A DNA stretch of 64,000 nt from Inquilinus limosus DSM 16000 (GTDB lineage: Bacteria > Pseudomonadota > Alphaproteobacteria > DSM-16000 > Inquilinaceae): the NCBI RefSeq assembly GCF_000423185.1, contig NZ_KE383985.1, positions 148,632-212,631 of the forward strand, given 5' to 3'. Shown here piece after piece: positions 29,805 to 39,465 of the stretch (positions are counted from its first letter, which is position 1; the number at the start of each line of letters is the position of its first letter). The notes beneath the pieces were generated by a model that was given only the letters and a program-made list of their open reading frames with translations, was not told where the DNA came from and ran no database searches. Both the position numbers and the translations under genes were made by a program.

Positions 29805-30371
29805 ATGGCCAAGACGCGCAAACCGAGCGAGGAAGAGCGCCGCCTCTGGCGTCTCGTGATGCAGGATGTCGTGCCGCTGCGGCCGCGCGACCCGGCACCG
29901 CCGCCCCCGCCTGAACCCCCACCGGCACCGCCGTCGGGTCCGTCCCCACGGCCGGCCCCGTCCGGCCGGAAGCCGGCCGCGGCGCCGAAGCCGCCCCTGC
30001 CGCCGGCGGCGCCGAAGCGGCTGCGCCCGGGCGACCTGACCGGCATCGACGGCCACCGTGCCGACCGGCTGCGCCGCGGCAAGGAGGGGATCGAGGGCCG
30101 GCTCGACCTGCACGGCATGCGCCAGGTCGAGGCGCATGACGCGCTGATCGGCTTCGTCGCCTCGGCCCACCGGGCGGGCAAGAAGACGCTGCTGGTGATC
30201 ACCGGCAAGGGCAGCTTCTCGAACGGCGACAGCGTGCTGCGCGCCAAGGTGCCGCTGTGGCTGAACGAACCGCCGCTGCGCGAGAAGGTTCTGGCCATCA
30301 CCCCGGCCCATCCCCGCGACGGCGGCTCCGGCGCGCTCTACATCGTGCTCAAGCGCCGGCGCGAGGGGTAG
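29805..30371 (+). CDS. Smr domain protein
   Basis: A 188-residue protein with a Pro/Ala-rich N-terminal half (about 25-75) and a C-terminal Smr domain. The domain shows the DLHGMRQVEAHDALIGF motif and TGKG (VITGKGSFSNGDSVLRAKVPLWL), as in MutS2/SmrA nucleases. Such proteins cleave or bind branched DNA or RNA. Its 3' end overlaps the convergent LysR gene by 23 bp. It follows the Tim44 gene by 88 bp, the usual alphaproteobacterial pairing. Confidence 0.9.
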   Translation: MAKTRKPSEEERRLWRLVMQDVVPLRPRDPAPPPPPEPPPAPPSGPSPRPAPSGRKPAAAPKPPLPPAAPKRLRPGDLTGIDGHRADRLRRGKEGIEGRLDLHGMRQVEAHDALIGFVASAHRAGKKTLLVITGKGSFSNGDSVLRAKVPLWLNEPPLREKVLAITPAHPRDGGSGALYIVLKRRREG

Positions 30372-31269
30372 GCGAGAGACCGGCGAACTCCGCCAGGATC
30401 CACTCCCGCACCGCCGCCACCGCCTCGTCCTCCGAGCCCCCTGGGCTCGGGCGGCGGACCAGGTGGAAGCCCATGCCTCCGATCGCCGGGCCGAAGGGCT
30501 GAACCAGCGTCCCGGCTGCCAGCTCCGCCGCCACCAGGGTCAGGCTCAGCAGGCCGACGCCGTGGCCGGCCGTCACCGCCTGGATGGCGTGGCTCTCATC
30601 GGTGCAGTGCAGGGCCGAGGCGCTGCCCTCCGGCAGGCCGGCCGCGGCGAACCAGCGCGGCCAGGACGGCTTCTCCGGATGCGGCACGCGCCATTCGAAG
30701 TGGATCAGCCGGTGCTGCGCCAGCTGCTCCGGCGCGGTCAGGCCGAGGGAGGGGTGTGCCACCGGCGCCAGCCGGTCGGTGCCCAGCGGCTCCGACCGCA
30801 GCCCGGGATAGGCGCCGCCGCCATAGCGGATGGCGAGGTCGGCGGTGCCGGCGGCGAGGTCCACCGGCTCGTCCGCGGCCAGCAGGCGCAGCGTGATGTC
30901 CGGCCGCCGCTCCTGGAACGACGCCACCCGGGGCACCAGCAGGCGGGCGGTGAAGGCGCGGGTCGCGGTCAAGGTCACGGTGCGCGGCCCCGCCTTCGCC
31001 GACAGCGCCCCGATGGTGCGGGCGAAGGCATCGAAGCCGTCGCGCAGCACCGGGTACAGCCGCTGCGCCGCCTCGGTCATCACCACCCGGCGGGTCCGCC
31101 GCTCGAACAGCCTGAGGCCCATCGTCTCCTCCAGCAGGCGGATCTGATGGCTGATCGCGGTTGGGGTCACCAGCAGCTCCTCGGCTGCGCGCTTGAAGCT
31201 GAGATGGCGGGCGGCGGCCTCGAAGGCGCGCAGGGCGGCGAGCGGGGGCAGGCGGCGCATGGTGCTCAC
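30349..31269 (-). CDS. LysR family transcriptional regulator (GcvA-like)
   Basis: A 306-residue LysR regulator. The winged HTH is at the N terminus (PPLAALRAFEAAARHLSFKRAAEELLVTPTAISHQIRLLE), and the C-terminal PBP2 domain shows the GcvA-like LAIRYGGGAYPGL. It diverges from an azoreductase gene with 99 bp between starts, so it probably controls that gene. An inverted-repeat motif lies in the gap. Confidence 0.93.
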   Translation of the reverse strand: MSTMRRLPPLAALRAFEAAARHLSFKRAAEELLVTPTAISHQIRLLEETMGLRLFERRTRRVVMTEAAQRLYPVLRDGFDAFARTIGALSAKAGPRTVTLTATRAFTARLLVPRVASFQERRPDITLRLLAADEPVDLAAGTADLAIRYGGGAYPGLRSEPLGTDRLAPVAHPSLGLTAPEQLAQHRLIHFEWRVPHPEKPSWPRWFAAAGLPEGSASALHCTDESHAIQAVTAGHGVGLLSLTLVAAELAAGTLVQPFGPAIGGMGFHLVRRPSPGGSEDEAVAAVREWILAEFAGLSPTPRAGA

Positions 31270-31275
31270 ACGGAT

Positions 31276-31306
31276 GAATTCACCTCAGCCATAAGATGAG
31301 GGATTC
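31276..31306. promoter_or_regulatory. Possible LysR operator
   Basis: GAATTCACCTCA and TGAGGGATTC form an imperfect dyad spaced by 9 bp, starting 6 bp upstream of the lysR start codon and oriented between the two divergent genes. The shape suits a LysR-type site (an inverted repeat around an AT-rich centre). Confidence 0.4.
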
Positions 31307-31368
31307 GCCTTTGTCCGCAAGCCGGAAAGCGCGCATCTCCTGGACCATAGAGGTTCCGGAGTTCAGCC

Positions 31369-32025
31369 ATGACCACGATCCTGCACATCGATTCCAGCGC
31401 CCGCGCCGGCCGATCGCACACCCGGCGCCTGTCCGCCCGCTTCGTCCAGGGCTGGCTGGCGCGCCGGCCGTACGACGAGGTGATCCGCCGCGATGTCGGG
31501 CTGGAGCCGCCGCCGCCGGTGACCGAGGCCTGGATCGCCGCCGCCTTCACCAAGCCGGAGCGGCGGACGCCGGAGATGCGCGCGACCCTGGCGCTCAGCG
31601 ACGCGCTGGTGGACGAGTTGGAGCGCGCCGACCTGATCGTCGCCGGGGTGCCGATGTACAATTTCGGCCTGCCCGCGCAGATGAAGGCCTGGGTCGACAA
31701 CATCGTCCGGGTCGGCCGCACCTTCGGCTTCGACCGCAGCCGTCCGGGCGAACCCTACTGGCCGATGCTCTCGGGCAAGCGCCTGGTCATGCTCGGTGCG
31801 CGCGGCGACTGGGGCTACGACCCGGGCGGGCGCCTCTCCGGCCTCAACCATGTCGAGCCGCATCTCGAGACGGTGTTCCGTTACATCGGCGTCACCGACG
31901 CGGTGTCGATCGCGGTGGAATATGACGAGTTCGCCGATGAGCGGATCCAGCAGTCGCTGCGGGCGGCGGAGGCGGAAATCGACCGGCTGGTGGCGCGGAT
32001 GACCGAGGAGGCGCAGGCTGCCTGA
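31369..32025 (+). CDS. azoR: FMN-dependent NADH:quinone/azo reductase
   Basis: AzoR-type flavodoxin-fold reductase that reduces quinones and azo bonds using NADH and FMN. The 218-residue protein begins TTILHIDSSARAGRSHTRRLS (phosphate-binding loop for FMN) and has VAGVPMYNFGLPAQMKAWVDNIVRVG and GARGDWGYDPGG. It is divergent from a LysR regulator, a common pairing for stress- or quinone-inducible reductases. Confidence 0.93.
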   Translation: MTTILHIDSSARAGRSHTRRLSARFVQGWLARRPYDEVIRRDVGLEPPPPVTEAWIAAAFTKPERRTPEMRATLALSDALVDELERADLIVAGVPMYNFGLPAQMKAWVDNIVRVGRTFGFDRSRPGEPYWPMLSGKRLVMLGARGDWGYDPGGRLSGLNHVEPHLETVFRYIGVTDAVSIAVEYDEFADERIQQSLRAAEAEIDRLVARMTEEAQAA

Positions 32026-32032
32026 CTCTTAT

Positions 32033-32121
32033 TGTCATCGCCGGGCTTGACCCGGCGATCCAGGGGCCACCCAGAGCGGCATCGACATTCCTGGATGCCC
32101 GGGTCAAGCCCGGGCATGACA
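32033..32121. repeat. Palindromic REP-like element, family A, copy 3
   Basis: An 89-bp copy: TGTCAT, hairpin CGCCGGGCTTGACCCGGCG, ATCCAG, a linker 12 bp longer than in the other copies, CTGGAT, hairpin GCCCGGGTCAAGCCCGGGC, ATGACA. It lies between azoR and the esterase gene, both on +. Confidence 0.9.
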
Positions 32122-32241
32122 GTTTTGGGATCTGAAGGCCTTCTGGATAGATCCGCGACCCGAGAGTTTCACGCGCCTGTCATCCGGCCGTCATCGCTCG
32201 CTCCCACTCTCTCGCCGCTTCCGAGACCGAGAGGGGGACCC

Positions 32242-33624
32242 ATGCTTCCGTTCCGCAGCGCCGCCGCTTCGCTGGCGATCCTGGCCCTGTCCGCCGCCGG
32301 CGCCCTGGCGGGCGACGAGCCGGCGCCGAAGACCTTCCCGGCGGTGCTGGCCGGCCATGCCGTGCTGCCGGCGATGACCTTCGCGGCGCCGCCGGCCGAC
32401 GCGCCGGCGATGTTCGCCACCTCCGGCAAGTTCGCCGGTCCGACGCCGGCCCGGATCGACCGGCCGTTCAGCACCATGGGCACCACCGGCAGCAAGGATG
32501 CGGTGCGCGAGACCGGGGTGACCTTCCCCTTCGTCGGCCAGCCGGTGCAGGGCTTCAGCGGCATCAAGCCGGTCGGCAACGGGGAATACATCGTGCTCAC
32601 CGACAACGGCTTCGGCGCGAAGGCGAACTCGCCCGACGCGATGCTGATGGTGCACCGGGTGAAGCCGGATTGGCAGACCGGCCGCGTCGCGGTGCTGAAC
32701 ACGCTGTTCCTCAGCGACCCGGACCGGAAGGTGCCGTTCCGCATCACCACCGAGGCGACGAAGGAGCGCTATCTGACCGGCGCCGACTTCGACATCGAAT
32801 CGATCCAGCCGGTCGGCGACCACTATTGGTTCGGCGACGAGCTGGGCCCCTTCCTGATCGAGACCGACGCGGCCGGCCGGGTGCTGACCGTCGTCGACAC
32901 CGCGGTCGACGGCAAGCCAGTGCGGTCGCCGGACAACCCCTATCTCACCACGCCGGCCGCCCCCGGCGCGGTCGCCTTCGAGGCGCGCCGCAGCAAGGGC
33001 TTCGAGGGCATGGCCGCGTCCGAGGACGGCAGGACCCTCTACCCGCTGCTCGAAGGCGGGCTGTGGGATGCCGCGAAGGGGGCGCCGGAGACCGACGCCC
33101 AGGGCCGCGAATATCTGCGGGTGCTGGAGTTCGACACCGCGACGAAAAAATTCACCGGCAAGTCGTGGAAGTACCGGCTCGAGGCCAAGGGCAACGCGAT
33201 CGGCGACTTCAACCTGATCGACGCCACGCGCGGCCTGATCATCGAGCGCGACAACGGCGAGGGCGACGCGGCCCAGGCCTGCCAGGACGCGCCGAAGCCG
33301 GACTGCTTCGCCACCCCGGCGAAGTTCAAGCGCGTCTTCCTGGTCGACCTGGCGCAGGCCGATGCCGACGGCTTCCTGCGCAAGATCGGCTCGATCGACC
33401 TGATGGCGATCCAGGATCCGGACCACAAGGCGCGCCGGGGCGGGCATGACGGGACGCTGAGCTTCCCCTTCGTCACCATCGAGAACGTGGCGCGGGTCGA
33501 CGCCGACCACATCATCGTCGCCAACGACAACAACCTGCCCTTCTCCTCCGGCCGCGCGGTCGACCGGCAGGACGACAACGAGTTCGTCCTGCTCAAGGTC
33601 ACCGAACTGCTGAACGCGAAGTAG
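32242..33624 (+). CDS. Exported esterase-like phytase family protein
   Basis: A 460-residue secreted protein. Signal peptide: LPFRSAAASLAILALSAAGALAGD, predicted cleavage after ALA. The mature part has the features of the phytase-like/esterase-like beta-propeller domain: VQGFSGIKPVGNGEYIVLTDNGFGAKANSPDA, DFDIESIQPVGDHYWFGDELGPFLIETD, and RSKGFEGMAASEDGRTLYPLLEGG. ATG 32242 follows a GAGGGGGA site. Substrates are unknown; family members hydrolyse phosphoesters or are annotated as esterase-like. Confidence 0.9.
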   Translation: MLPFRSAAASLAILALSAAGALAGDEPAPKTFPAVLAGHAVLPAMTFAAPPADAPAMFATSGKFAGPTPARIDRPFSTMGTTGSKDAVRETGVTFPFVGQPVQGFSGIKPVGNGEYIVLTDNGFGAKANSPDAMLMVHRVKPDWQTGRVAVLNTLFLSDPDRKVPFRITTEATKERYLTGADFDIESIQPVGDHYWFGDELGPFLIETDAAGRVLTVVDTAVDGKPVRSPDNPYLTTPAAPGAVAFEARRSKGFEGMAASEDGRTLYPLLEGGLWDAAKGAPETDAQGREYLRVLEFDTATKKFTGKSWKYRLEAKGNAIGDFNLIDATRGLIIERDNGEGDAAQACQDAPKPDCFATPAKFKRVFLVDLAQADADGFLRKIGSIDLMAIQDPDHKARRGGHDGTLSFPFVTIENVARVDADHIIVANDNNLPFSSGRAVDRQDDNEFVLLKVTELLNAK

Positions 33625-33673
33625 GAAGGGGCCGCCGGCCGGCAGGGGCCTACCAAAGGCGTGAGACATTGAT

Positions 33674-33761
33674 CCGTCATGGCGAGCCCCGAAAGGGGCG
33701 TGGCCATCCAGCGGCACCGGCCCTCTGGATGGCCACGGCGCTGCGCGCCTCGCCATGACGG
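33674..33761. repeat. REP-like element, family C
   Basis: An 88-bp pair between convergent genes: CCGTCAT, a hairpin with GCCCC-GAAA-GGGGC core, ATCCAG; then CTGGAT, a hairpin with GGCGC-TGC-GCGCC core, ATGACGG. Borders match families A and B while the hairpin sequences do not. Confidence 0.85.
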
Positions 33762-33799
33762 GAAAAGGCCAGAGAGGTCGATCTCAAAGGCGCCTGGTA

Positions 33800-34627
33800 T
33801 CAGCCCTCGACGAAGCGCCAGCCCCGCTCGCCCGCCTCGATCCGGCCGGTCCGGCTGACATGGCTGCCGGTGACCAGCCAGCCCTGCCAGGCCGCCCGCT
33901 CCAGCAGGAACCGCCGGGTCTGCACCGCCAGCGCCGGGTCGAGGTCATAGGTGAGGCCGACCTCCGGATCCTCGATCTGCGGGATGCCGAGGTGGATGGC
34001 GTCGGCCCAGATCAGCAGGGCGTCCCGGCCTTCGCCGATCAGATAGCCGCTCTGCCCCGGCGTGTGGCCGGGCAGCGGCACGGCCTCGACGTCCGGCATG
34101 CCTTCGACCGGCCCCGGCGCGATGGCCCGGATGCGGCCGGCATAGGCCCGGGCCAGGTCGGCGACGGCCTTGAAGTTGCCGCGGCGGTTCGGCGGGAAGG
34201 TCTCGGCGACCGCCGGATCACCGAAGAAGGCGAAATCGCGTTCCGGAAACAGAATTTCGGCCCGCGGCAGCCAGGGCCGGTCGCCGTCGAGGAGGCCGAG
34301 GGCGTGGTCGCCGTGAGGATGGGTCAGCAGCACGCGGTCGACCTCTTCGGGGCGCACGCCGGCCGAGGCCAGCGCCGCGCGCGCCTTGCCCAGCGCCGGG
34401 CCCCAATGGTCGCCGGTGCCGGCATCAATCAGGGAAACCCCGTTCTCTCCCCTCAGGAGATAGCAGTTGACGTCGATGCTGATCTTGTCGCCGGGCCAGC
34501 CGTCGACCAGGCGCCGGCTCGCCTCCTCGCCGCCGGCATGGGTCAGCACGGTCTTGGGGGCCTCGAAGATGCCGTCGAGCAGCACGGTGACATCGTAGCG
34601 GCCGAAGCGCCTGGCAACAGCGGACAT
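33800..34627 (-). CDS. MBL-fold metallohydrolase
   Basis: A 275-residue metallo-beta-lactamase-fold hydrolase. The Zn site motif HPHGDH appears in VLLTHPHGDHALGL. Further His ligands are in PLPGHTPGQSGY and TGSHVS, and the Asp bridging residue in LLIWADAIH. The subgroup resembles lactonase-like or general hydrolases (ylcF-like), but the substrate is not recognisable. No signal peptide, so it is cytoplasmic. It stands alone between convergent genes. Confidence 0.88.
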   Translation of the reverse strand: MSAVARRFGRYDVTVLLDGIFEAPKTVLTHAGGEEASRRLVDGWPGDKISIDVNCYLLRGENGVSLIDAGTGDHWGPALGKARAALASAGVRPEEVDRVLLTHPHGDHALGLLDGDRPWLPRAEILFPERDFAFFGDPAVAETFPPNRRGNFKAVADLARAYAGRIRAIAPGPVEGMPDVEAVPLPGHTPGQSGYLIGEGRDALLIWADAIHLGIPQIEDPEVGLTYDLDPALAVQTRRFLLERAAWQGWLVTGSHVSRTGRIEAGERGWRFVEG

Positions 34628-34737
34628 GTCGATCCCTCGCCGTGGAATGGCTGCTTGCCCGCTCGGGCTCGCCCCGTCGCCGCCCAGGTTAGCCGGGCGA
34701 CGACGAAGCGGAAGGCGCGAAGACCGGTGGTCTGCTA

Positions 34738-36054
34738 TTACAGGATGAACTTGCTCAGATCGGCGTTCCTGGTCAGCGCGCCGACGCGGTCGCGGACATA
34801 GTCGGCGTCGATCCGCACCGTCTCGCCGGAGCGGTCGGAGGCGGTGAAGCTGACCTCGTCCAGAAGGCGCTCCAGCACCGTGTGCAGGCGGCGGGCGCCG
34901 ATGTTCTCGACCGACCGGTTGATCTCCGCCGCCAGGTCGGCCAGCTCGTCGATCGCGTCCTCGGTGAAGTCCAGCGTCACCTCCTCGGTGCCCAGCAGCG
35001 CCTTGTACTGCTTGATCAGGCTGTGCTCCGGCTCGGTCAGGATGCGGCGGAAATCGTCGCGCGACAGGGCCTGCAGCTCGACCCGGATCGGCAGGCGGCC
35101 CTGCAGCTCCGGCAGCAGGTCCGACGGCTTGGCCAGCTGGAAGGCGCCCGAGGCGATGAACAGGATGTGGTCGGTGCGCACCGTGCCGTGCTTGGTCGCC
35201 ACCTGGGTGCCCTCGATCAGCGGCAGCAGGTCGCGCTGCACGCCCTCGCGGCTGACATCGGCGCCCACCCGCTCCGACCGCGCCGTGATCTTGTCGATCT
35301 CGTCCAGGAACACGATGCCGTTCTGCTCGACCAGATGGATCGCCTCCGACGTCACCTTCTCCTGGTCCAGCAGCTTGTCCGATTCCTCGGCCATCAGCAC
35401 GGCGTGGCTCTCCGACACCGTCATGCGGCGCGGCTTGGTGCGGCCGCCGAAGGCCTTGCCGAAGATGTCGTTGAGGTTGAGCATCCCGACCTGGGCGCCG
35501 GGCATGCCCGGGATGTCGAAGGTCGGCAGCCCGCCGCCGGTGTCGGCCACCTGGATCTCGATCTCGCGGTCGTTCAGCGCGCCTTCGCGCAGCATCTTGC
35601 GGAACTTCTGCCGGGTCTCGGCCGAGGCGTTCTCGCCCACCAGCGCGTCCAGCACCCGCTCCTCGGCCCGGATCTCGGCCTTGGCGGCGACCTCCTTCCG
35701 CAGGCTGTCGCGGGTCATCTTGATCGCGATCTCCAGCAGGTCGCGGACGATCTGCTCGACATCGCGGCCGACATAGCCGACCTCGGTGAACTTGGTGGCC
35801 TCGACCTTCAGGAACGGAGCGTTGGCCAGCTTCGCCAGACGGCGCGCGATCTCGGTCTTGCCGACGCCGGTCGGGCCGATCATCAGGATGTTCTTCGGCA
35901 GCACCTCCTCGCGCAGCGCCTCGGGCAGCTGCTGGCGGCGCCAGCGGTTGCGCAGCGCGATGGCGACGGCGCGCTTGGCGTCGTGCTGGCCGACGATGAA
36001 GCGGTCGAGCTCGGAGACGATCTCGCGCGGGCTGAAATTGGCGGTGTCGGTCAT
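34738..36054 (-). CDS. hslU: ATP-dependent protease ATPase subunit HslU
   Basis: HslU is the AAA+ unfoldase of the HslVU protease. The 438-residue protein begins [29 protein letters not shown], with Walker [10 protein letters not shown] and Walker [11 protein letters not shown], the I-domain insertion (about 120-230) and the sensor region. It ends [10 protein letters not shown], the conserved C-terminal tail that activates HslV. It follows hslV by 64 bp. Confidence 0.97.
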   Translation of the reverse strand: MTDTANFSPREIVSELDRFIVGQHDAKRAVAIALRNRWRRQQLPEALREEVLPKNILMIGPTGVGKTEIARRLAKLANAPFLKVEATKFTEVGYVGRDVEQIVRDLLEIAIKMTRDSLRKEVAAKAEIRAEERVLDALVGENASAETRQKFRKMLREGALNDREIEIQVADTGGGLPTFDIPGMPGAQVGMLNLNDIFGKAFGGRTKPRRMTVSESHAVLMAEESDKLLDQEKVTSEAIHLVEQNGIVFLDEIDKITARSERVGADVSREGVQRDLLPLIEGTQVATKHGTVRTDHILFIASGAFQLAKPSDLLPELQGRLPIRVELQALSRDDFRRILTEPEHSLIKQYKALLGTEEVTLDFTEDAIDELADLAAEINRSVENIGARRLHTVLERLLDEVSFTASDRSGETVRIDADYVRDRVGALTRNADLSKFIL

Positions 36055-36118
36055 CAGGAAAACTTTCAGAAAGCGAGGGCGGTGCGGGCCTTGGGGCGGA
36101 AGGCGGGCATGGCCGCGA

Positions 36119-36667
36119 TCACAGGCTTTCCAGCGTGATGTTGTGGTTGGTGTAGATGCAGATGTCGCCGGCGATCTTCATCGCCTTGCGCGCCACTGTT
36201 TCGGCGTCCAGCTCGGGATGCTCCAGATAGGCCCGGGCGGCGGCCAGGGCGAAGGGCCCGCCGGAGCCGATGCCGATCAGCCCGTCATCGGGCTCCAGCA
36301 CGTCGCCGGTGCCGGTCAGGATCAGCGACACCTGGCGGTCGCACACCGCCATCATCGCCTCCAGCCGGCGCAGATAGCGGTCGGTGCGCCAGTCCTTGGC
36401 CAGCTCGACGCAGGCGCGGGCCAGCTGGCCGGGATGCTTCTCCAGCTTGGCCTCGAGGCGCTCGAACAGCGCCATGGCGTCGGCGGTCGCCCCGGCGAAG
36501 CCGGCGATGACGCTGCCGTCGCCCAGGCGGCGCACCTTGCGGGCGGTGCCCTTCATCACGGTGTTGCCGGCGGTGACCTGTCCGTCGCCGGCGATGACGA
36601 CATGGCCGTTCTTGCGCACGGCGAGGATGGTGGTGCCGTGCCAGGCGGCACTCTCGGAAGACGACAT
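36119..36667 (-). CDS. hslV: ATP-dependent protease peptidase subunit HslV
   Basis: HslV is the N-terminal-threonine peptidase, related to the proteasome beta subunit. The 182-residue protein has [29 protein letters not shown]; the catalytic Thr is the first of the pair in [20 protein letters not shown] is a family signature. ATG 36667 is chosen. A candidate sigma-32 promoter is 53 bp upstream, in keeping with heat-shock control of hslVU. Confidence 0.97.
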   Translation of the reverse strand: MSSSESAAWHGTTILAVRKNGHVVIAGDGQVTAGNTVMKGTARKVRRLGDGSVIAGFAGATADAMALFERLEAKLEKHPGQLARACVELAKDWRTDRYLRRLEAMMAVCDRQVSLILTGTGDVLEPDDGLIGIGSGGPFALAAARAYLEHPELDAETVARKAMKIAGDICIYTNHNITLESL

Positions 36668-36719
36668 GCAGAAATCCGGAAACGCTGAGGTTGCGACGAG
36701 CCGTCCGGCCCGCACCGCC

Positions 36720-36749
36720 TAGATTGGACCGCCCGGCGGGGGGATCAAG
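36720..36749 (-). promoter_or_regulatory. Candidate heat-shock (sigma-32) promoter of hslVU
   Basis: Minus-strand CTTGATC, a 15-bp spacer, then CCAATCTA, close to the sigma-32 pattern CTTGAAA-N13-17-CCCCATTTA. The position 53 bp upstream of the hslV start fits a normal leader. Confidence 0.55.
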
Positions 36750-36829
36750 TCTTGCGGACCGTTCCCTGCCCTCCGGGCATGGCTCCTTCTCTGGCGATGC
36801 GCCGGGCTTCCTGATAAGACACCAGGGCC

Positions 36830-37498
36830 ATGGACGGAACCCCTTCCAAACCCAGCCAGACGGGTGCGGCCGACGCGGCCCCCGCCCGCGCGGCGCCTGC
36901 GCGCTCCGCCACCATCGACCGCGCCACCCGCGAGACGCGGATCAGCGCCACGGTCGATCTCGACGGCACCGGCCGGTCCGACATCCAGACCGGCATCGGC
37001 TTCCTCGACCATATGCTCGACCAGCTCGCCCGGCACGGGCTGTTCGACCTGACGGTGCGGGCCGAGGGCGACCTCCATATCGACTTCCACCACACCACCG
37101 AGGATGTCGGCATCGTCCTCGGCCAGGCCTTCGCCAAGGCGCTGGGCGACCGCCGCGGCATCCAGCGCTACGGCGAGGCGCATGTGCCGATGGACGAGGC
37201 GCTGTCCCGCGTCGCCGTCGACATCTCGGCCCGGCCCTATCTGGTCTGGGACGTCCGCTTCACCCGCGACAAGCTGGGCGAGATGGACACCGAGCTGTTC
37301 CGCGAATGGTTCCACGCCTTCGCCCAGAACGCCGGGCTGACCCTGCACGTCGCCAATCTCACCGGCGAGAACAACCACCATATCGTCGAAAGCTGCTTCA
37401 AGGCGCTGGCGCGGGCGCTGCGTGCCGCGACGTCGATCGACGCCCGCCGCCCCGACGCCGTGCCTTCGACCAAGGGCACGCTCGGCGGCTCCCTTTAG
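36830..37498 (+). CDS. hisB: Imidazoleglycerol-phosphate dehydratase
   Basis: HisB dehydrates imidazole glycerol phosphate in histidine synthesis. The 222-residue protein is the mono-functional IGPD form: [39 protein letters not shown] and [18 protein letters not shown] contain the His/Glu metal ligands. The N-terminal ~28 residues are Ala/Pro-rich and not part of the family; the true start might lie further in. It heads the his run on +, divergent from hslVU. Confidence 0.95.
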   Translation: MDGTPSKPSQTGAADAAPARAAPARSATIDRATRETRISATVDLDGTGRSDIQTGIGFLDHMLDQLARHGLFDLTVRAEGDLHIDFHHTTEDVGIVLGQAFAKALGDRRGIQRYGEAHVPMDEALSRVAVDISARPYLVWDVRFTRDKLGEMDTELFREWFHAFAQNAGLTLHVANLTGENNHHIVESCFKALARALRAATSIDARRPDAVPSTKGTLGGSL

Positions 37499-37513
37499 CT
37501 CTGGGGAACAATC

Positions 37514-38152
37514 ATGGTCATCGCCGTGATCGACTACGGCTCCGGCAATCTCCGCTCGGCCGCCAAGGCGCTGGAACGCGCCGCGGCGGAGCGCGGCGTG
37601 TCGGAGGAGATCGTGGTCACCGCGGATGCCGAGGTGGTGCGCCGGGCCGACCGGCTGGTGCTGCCGGGCGTCGGCGCCTTCGGCGACTGCAGCCAGGCGC
37701 TCGGCGCGCTGCCGGGCATGCGCGAGGCGCTGGAGGAACGGGTGCGCGAGGCCGGCGTGCCCTTCCTCGGCATCTGCGTCGGCATGCAGGTGATGGCCGG
37801 GGCCGGTCATGAGCATGGCGACTTCCTCGGCCTCGACTGGATCCATGGCGCCGTGGTGCCGCTGGCCCCGTCCGACCCCGACCTGGTGGTGCCGCAGATG
37901 GGGTGGAACACCCTGGCGGTGGAGGAGGAGCATCCGGTGCTGGCCGGGCTGGGCGGCCAGGACGTCTACTTCGCCCATTCCTACGTCATGGTGCCGGCCG
38001 ACCCGGCCGACGTTTTGGCCACGGTCGACTATGGCGGGCCGCAGACCGCCGCGGTCGGCCGCGACAACTGGATCGGGGTGCAGTTCCATCCGGAGAAGAG
38101 CCAGGCGGCCGGCCTCAGGCTGCTCGGCAATTTCGTGACCTGGACGCCATGA
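37514..38152 (+). CDS. hisH: Imidazole glycerol phosphate synthase, glutamine amidotransferase subunit
   Basis: HisH supplies ammonia from glutamine to HisF. The 212-residue protein has the class I amidotransferase triad: Cys in [12 protein letters not shown], and His and Glu in VQFHPEKSQ. It starts [21 protein letters not shown]. It lies 15 bp after hisB and overlaps the following GNAT gene by four bases. Confidence 0.96.
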   Translation: MVIAVIDYGSGNLRSAAKALERAAAERGVSEEIVVTADAEVVRRADRLVLPGVGAFGDCSQALGALPGMREALEERVREAGVPFLGICVGMQVMAGAGHEHGDFLGLDWIHGAVVPLAPSDPDLVVPQMGWNTLAVEEEHPVLAGLGGQDVYFAHSYVMVPADPADVLATVDYGGPQTAAVGRDNWIGVQFHPEKSQAAGLRLLGNFVTWTP

Positions 38153-38721
38153 CCAGCGCGACCGCCCAGGCGCCCGCGGTGTCGGTCGGCCGGCTCGACC
38201 GGTTCCGCAGCAGCGACCTGCACGACCTGTGCGATGCCGCCGAGCTCGCCATCCTCGAGGGCGGCGGCTTCGGCTGGGTCAAGCCGCCGCCGCGCGAGAC
38301 CATGGAACGCTACTGGGGCGGCGTGGTCGTCATGCCGGGCCGGCATCTCTTCGTCGGCCGGCTCGACGAGGTGATCGCCGGCGCCGTCCAGCTGATGGAG
38401 CCGCCGGCGAACAACGAGGCGCAGTCCTTCGCCGCCGGCCTGACCGGCATGTTCGTCGCCCCCTGGGCCCGCGGCCACGGCCTGGCCCGGATGCTGGTCG
38501 AGGCGGCGGAGGCGGAGGCGCGGTCGCGCGGCTACGGCCTGCTGACCCTCGATGTGCGAGAGACCCAGACTGCGGCGATCCATCTGTTCGAACGCTTGGG
38601 ATTCGTCCGCTGGGCGACGAACCCGTATTATGCCCGCGTGAACGGCCGCCTGATCGGCGGCTGCTACTTCCACAAACCGCTGATCCCGCCGACCGAGGCG
38701 GGGCTGGACCCGACGCCATGA
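38149..38721 (+). CDS. GNAT family N-acetyltransferase
   Basis: A 190-residue acetyltransferase with the acetyl-CoA-binding motif A ([32 protein letters not shown]: the R/Q-x-x-G-x-G/A pattern) and motif B ([18 protein letters not shown]). It sits inside the his operon between hisH and hisA, overlapping both by four bases, so it is expressed with histidine synthesis genes. The substrate is unknown. It is not a recognised histidine-pathway enzyme. Confidence 0.88.
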   Translation: MTSATAQAPAVSVGRLDRFRSSDLHDLCDAAELAILEGGGFGWVKPPPRETMERYWGGVVVMPGRHLFVGRLDEVIAGAVQLMEPPANNEAQSFAAGLTGMFVAPWARGHGLARMLVEAAEAEARSRGYGLLTLDVRETQTAAIHLFERLGFVRWATNPYYARVNGRLIGGCYFHKPLIPPTEAGLDPTP

Positions 38722-39461
38722 TCCTCTACCCGGCCATCGATCTGAAGGACGGACACTGCGTCCGGCTCGTCCGCGGCGAGATGAGCGAAGCCACGGTGTT
38801 CAACCTCGACCCCGCGGAGCAGGCCAGGGTCTTCGCCGAGCAGGGCTTCAGCTGGATCCATGTGGTCGACCTGAACGGCGCCATCGCCGGCCATCCGGTG
38901 AACGCGGCGGCGATCGACGGCATTCTCAAGGCGACGTCGCTGCCGGTGCAGCTCGGCGGCGGCATCCGCGACCTGGAGCGGATCGAGTTCTGGCTCGAGC
39001 GCGGCGTCGCCCGGGTGGTGCTGGGCACCGTCGCGGTGCGCGACCCGGAGCTGGTGCGCGAGGCCTGCCGGCGCTGGCCCGGCCGGATCGCCGTCGGCAT
39101 CGACGCGCGGGAAGGCTTCGTGGCGATCGAAGGCTGGGTCAAGACCTCCAGCGTCAAGGCGCTGGACCTGGCGCTGCGCTTCGAGGATTCCGGCGTCGCC
39201 GCGATCATCTACACCGACATCAACCGCGACGGCGCGATGGGCGGGCTGAACGTCGAGGCGACGGCCGACCTGGCCTTCGCCCTGACCACGCCGGTGATCG
39301 CCTCGGGCGGCGCCTCCTCGCTCGACGACCTCAGGGTGATCAAGCGCGAGGAGAAGTCGGGCATCGCCGGGGTGATCTGCGGCCGCGCCCTCTATGACGG
39401 CCGGATCGACCCGAAGCAGGCGCTGGCCATCCTGTCCGGCCCGGTGCCGGTGGAGGCGTAA
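38718..39461 (+). CDS. hisA: ProFAR isomerase (phosphoribosylformimino-AICAR phosphate isomerase)
   Basis: HisA is the (beta/alpha)8-barrel isomerase converting ProFAR to PRFAR. The 247-residue protein has catalytic Asp8 in [19 protein letters not shown] and the second Asp in [10 protein letters not shown]. It also contains [17 protein letters not shown]. The start overlaps the GNAT stop; the end is 4 bp before the hisF start. Confidence 0.96.
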   Translation: MILYPAIDLKDGHCVRLVRGEMSEATVFNLDPAEQARVFAEQGFSWIHVVDLNGAIAGHPVNAAAIDGILKATSLPVQLGGGIRDLERIEFWLERGVARVVLGTVAVRDPELVREACRRWPGRIAVGIDAREGFVAIEGWVKTSSVKALDLALRFEDSGVAAIIYTDINRDGAMGGLNVEATADLAFALTTPVIASGGASSLDDLRVIKREEKSGIAGVICGRALYDGRIDPKQALAILSGPVPVEA

Positions 39462-39465
39462 GGCG

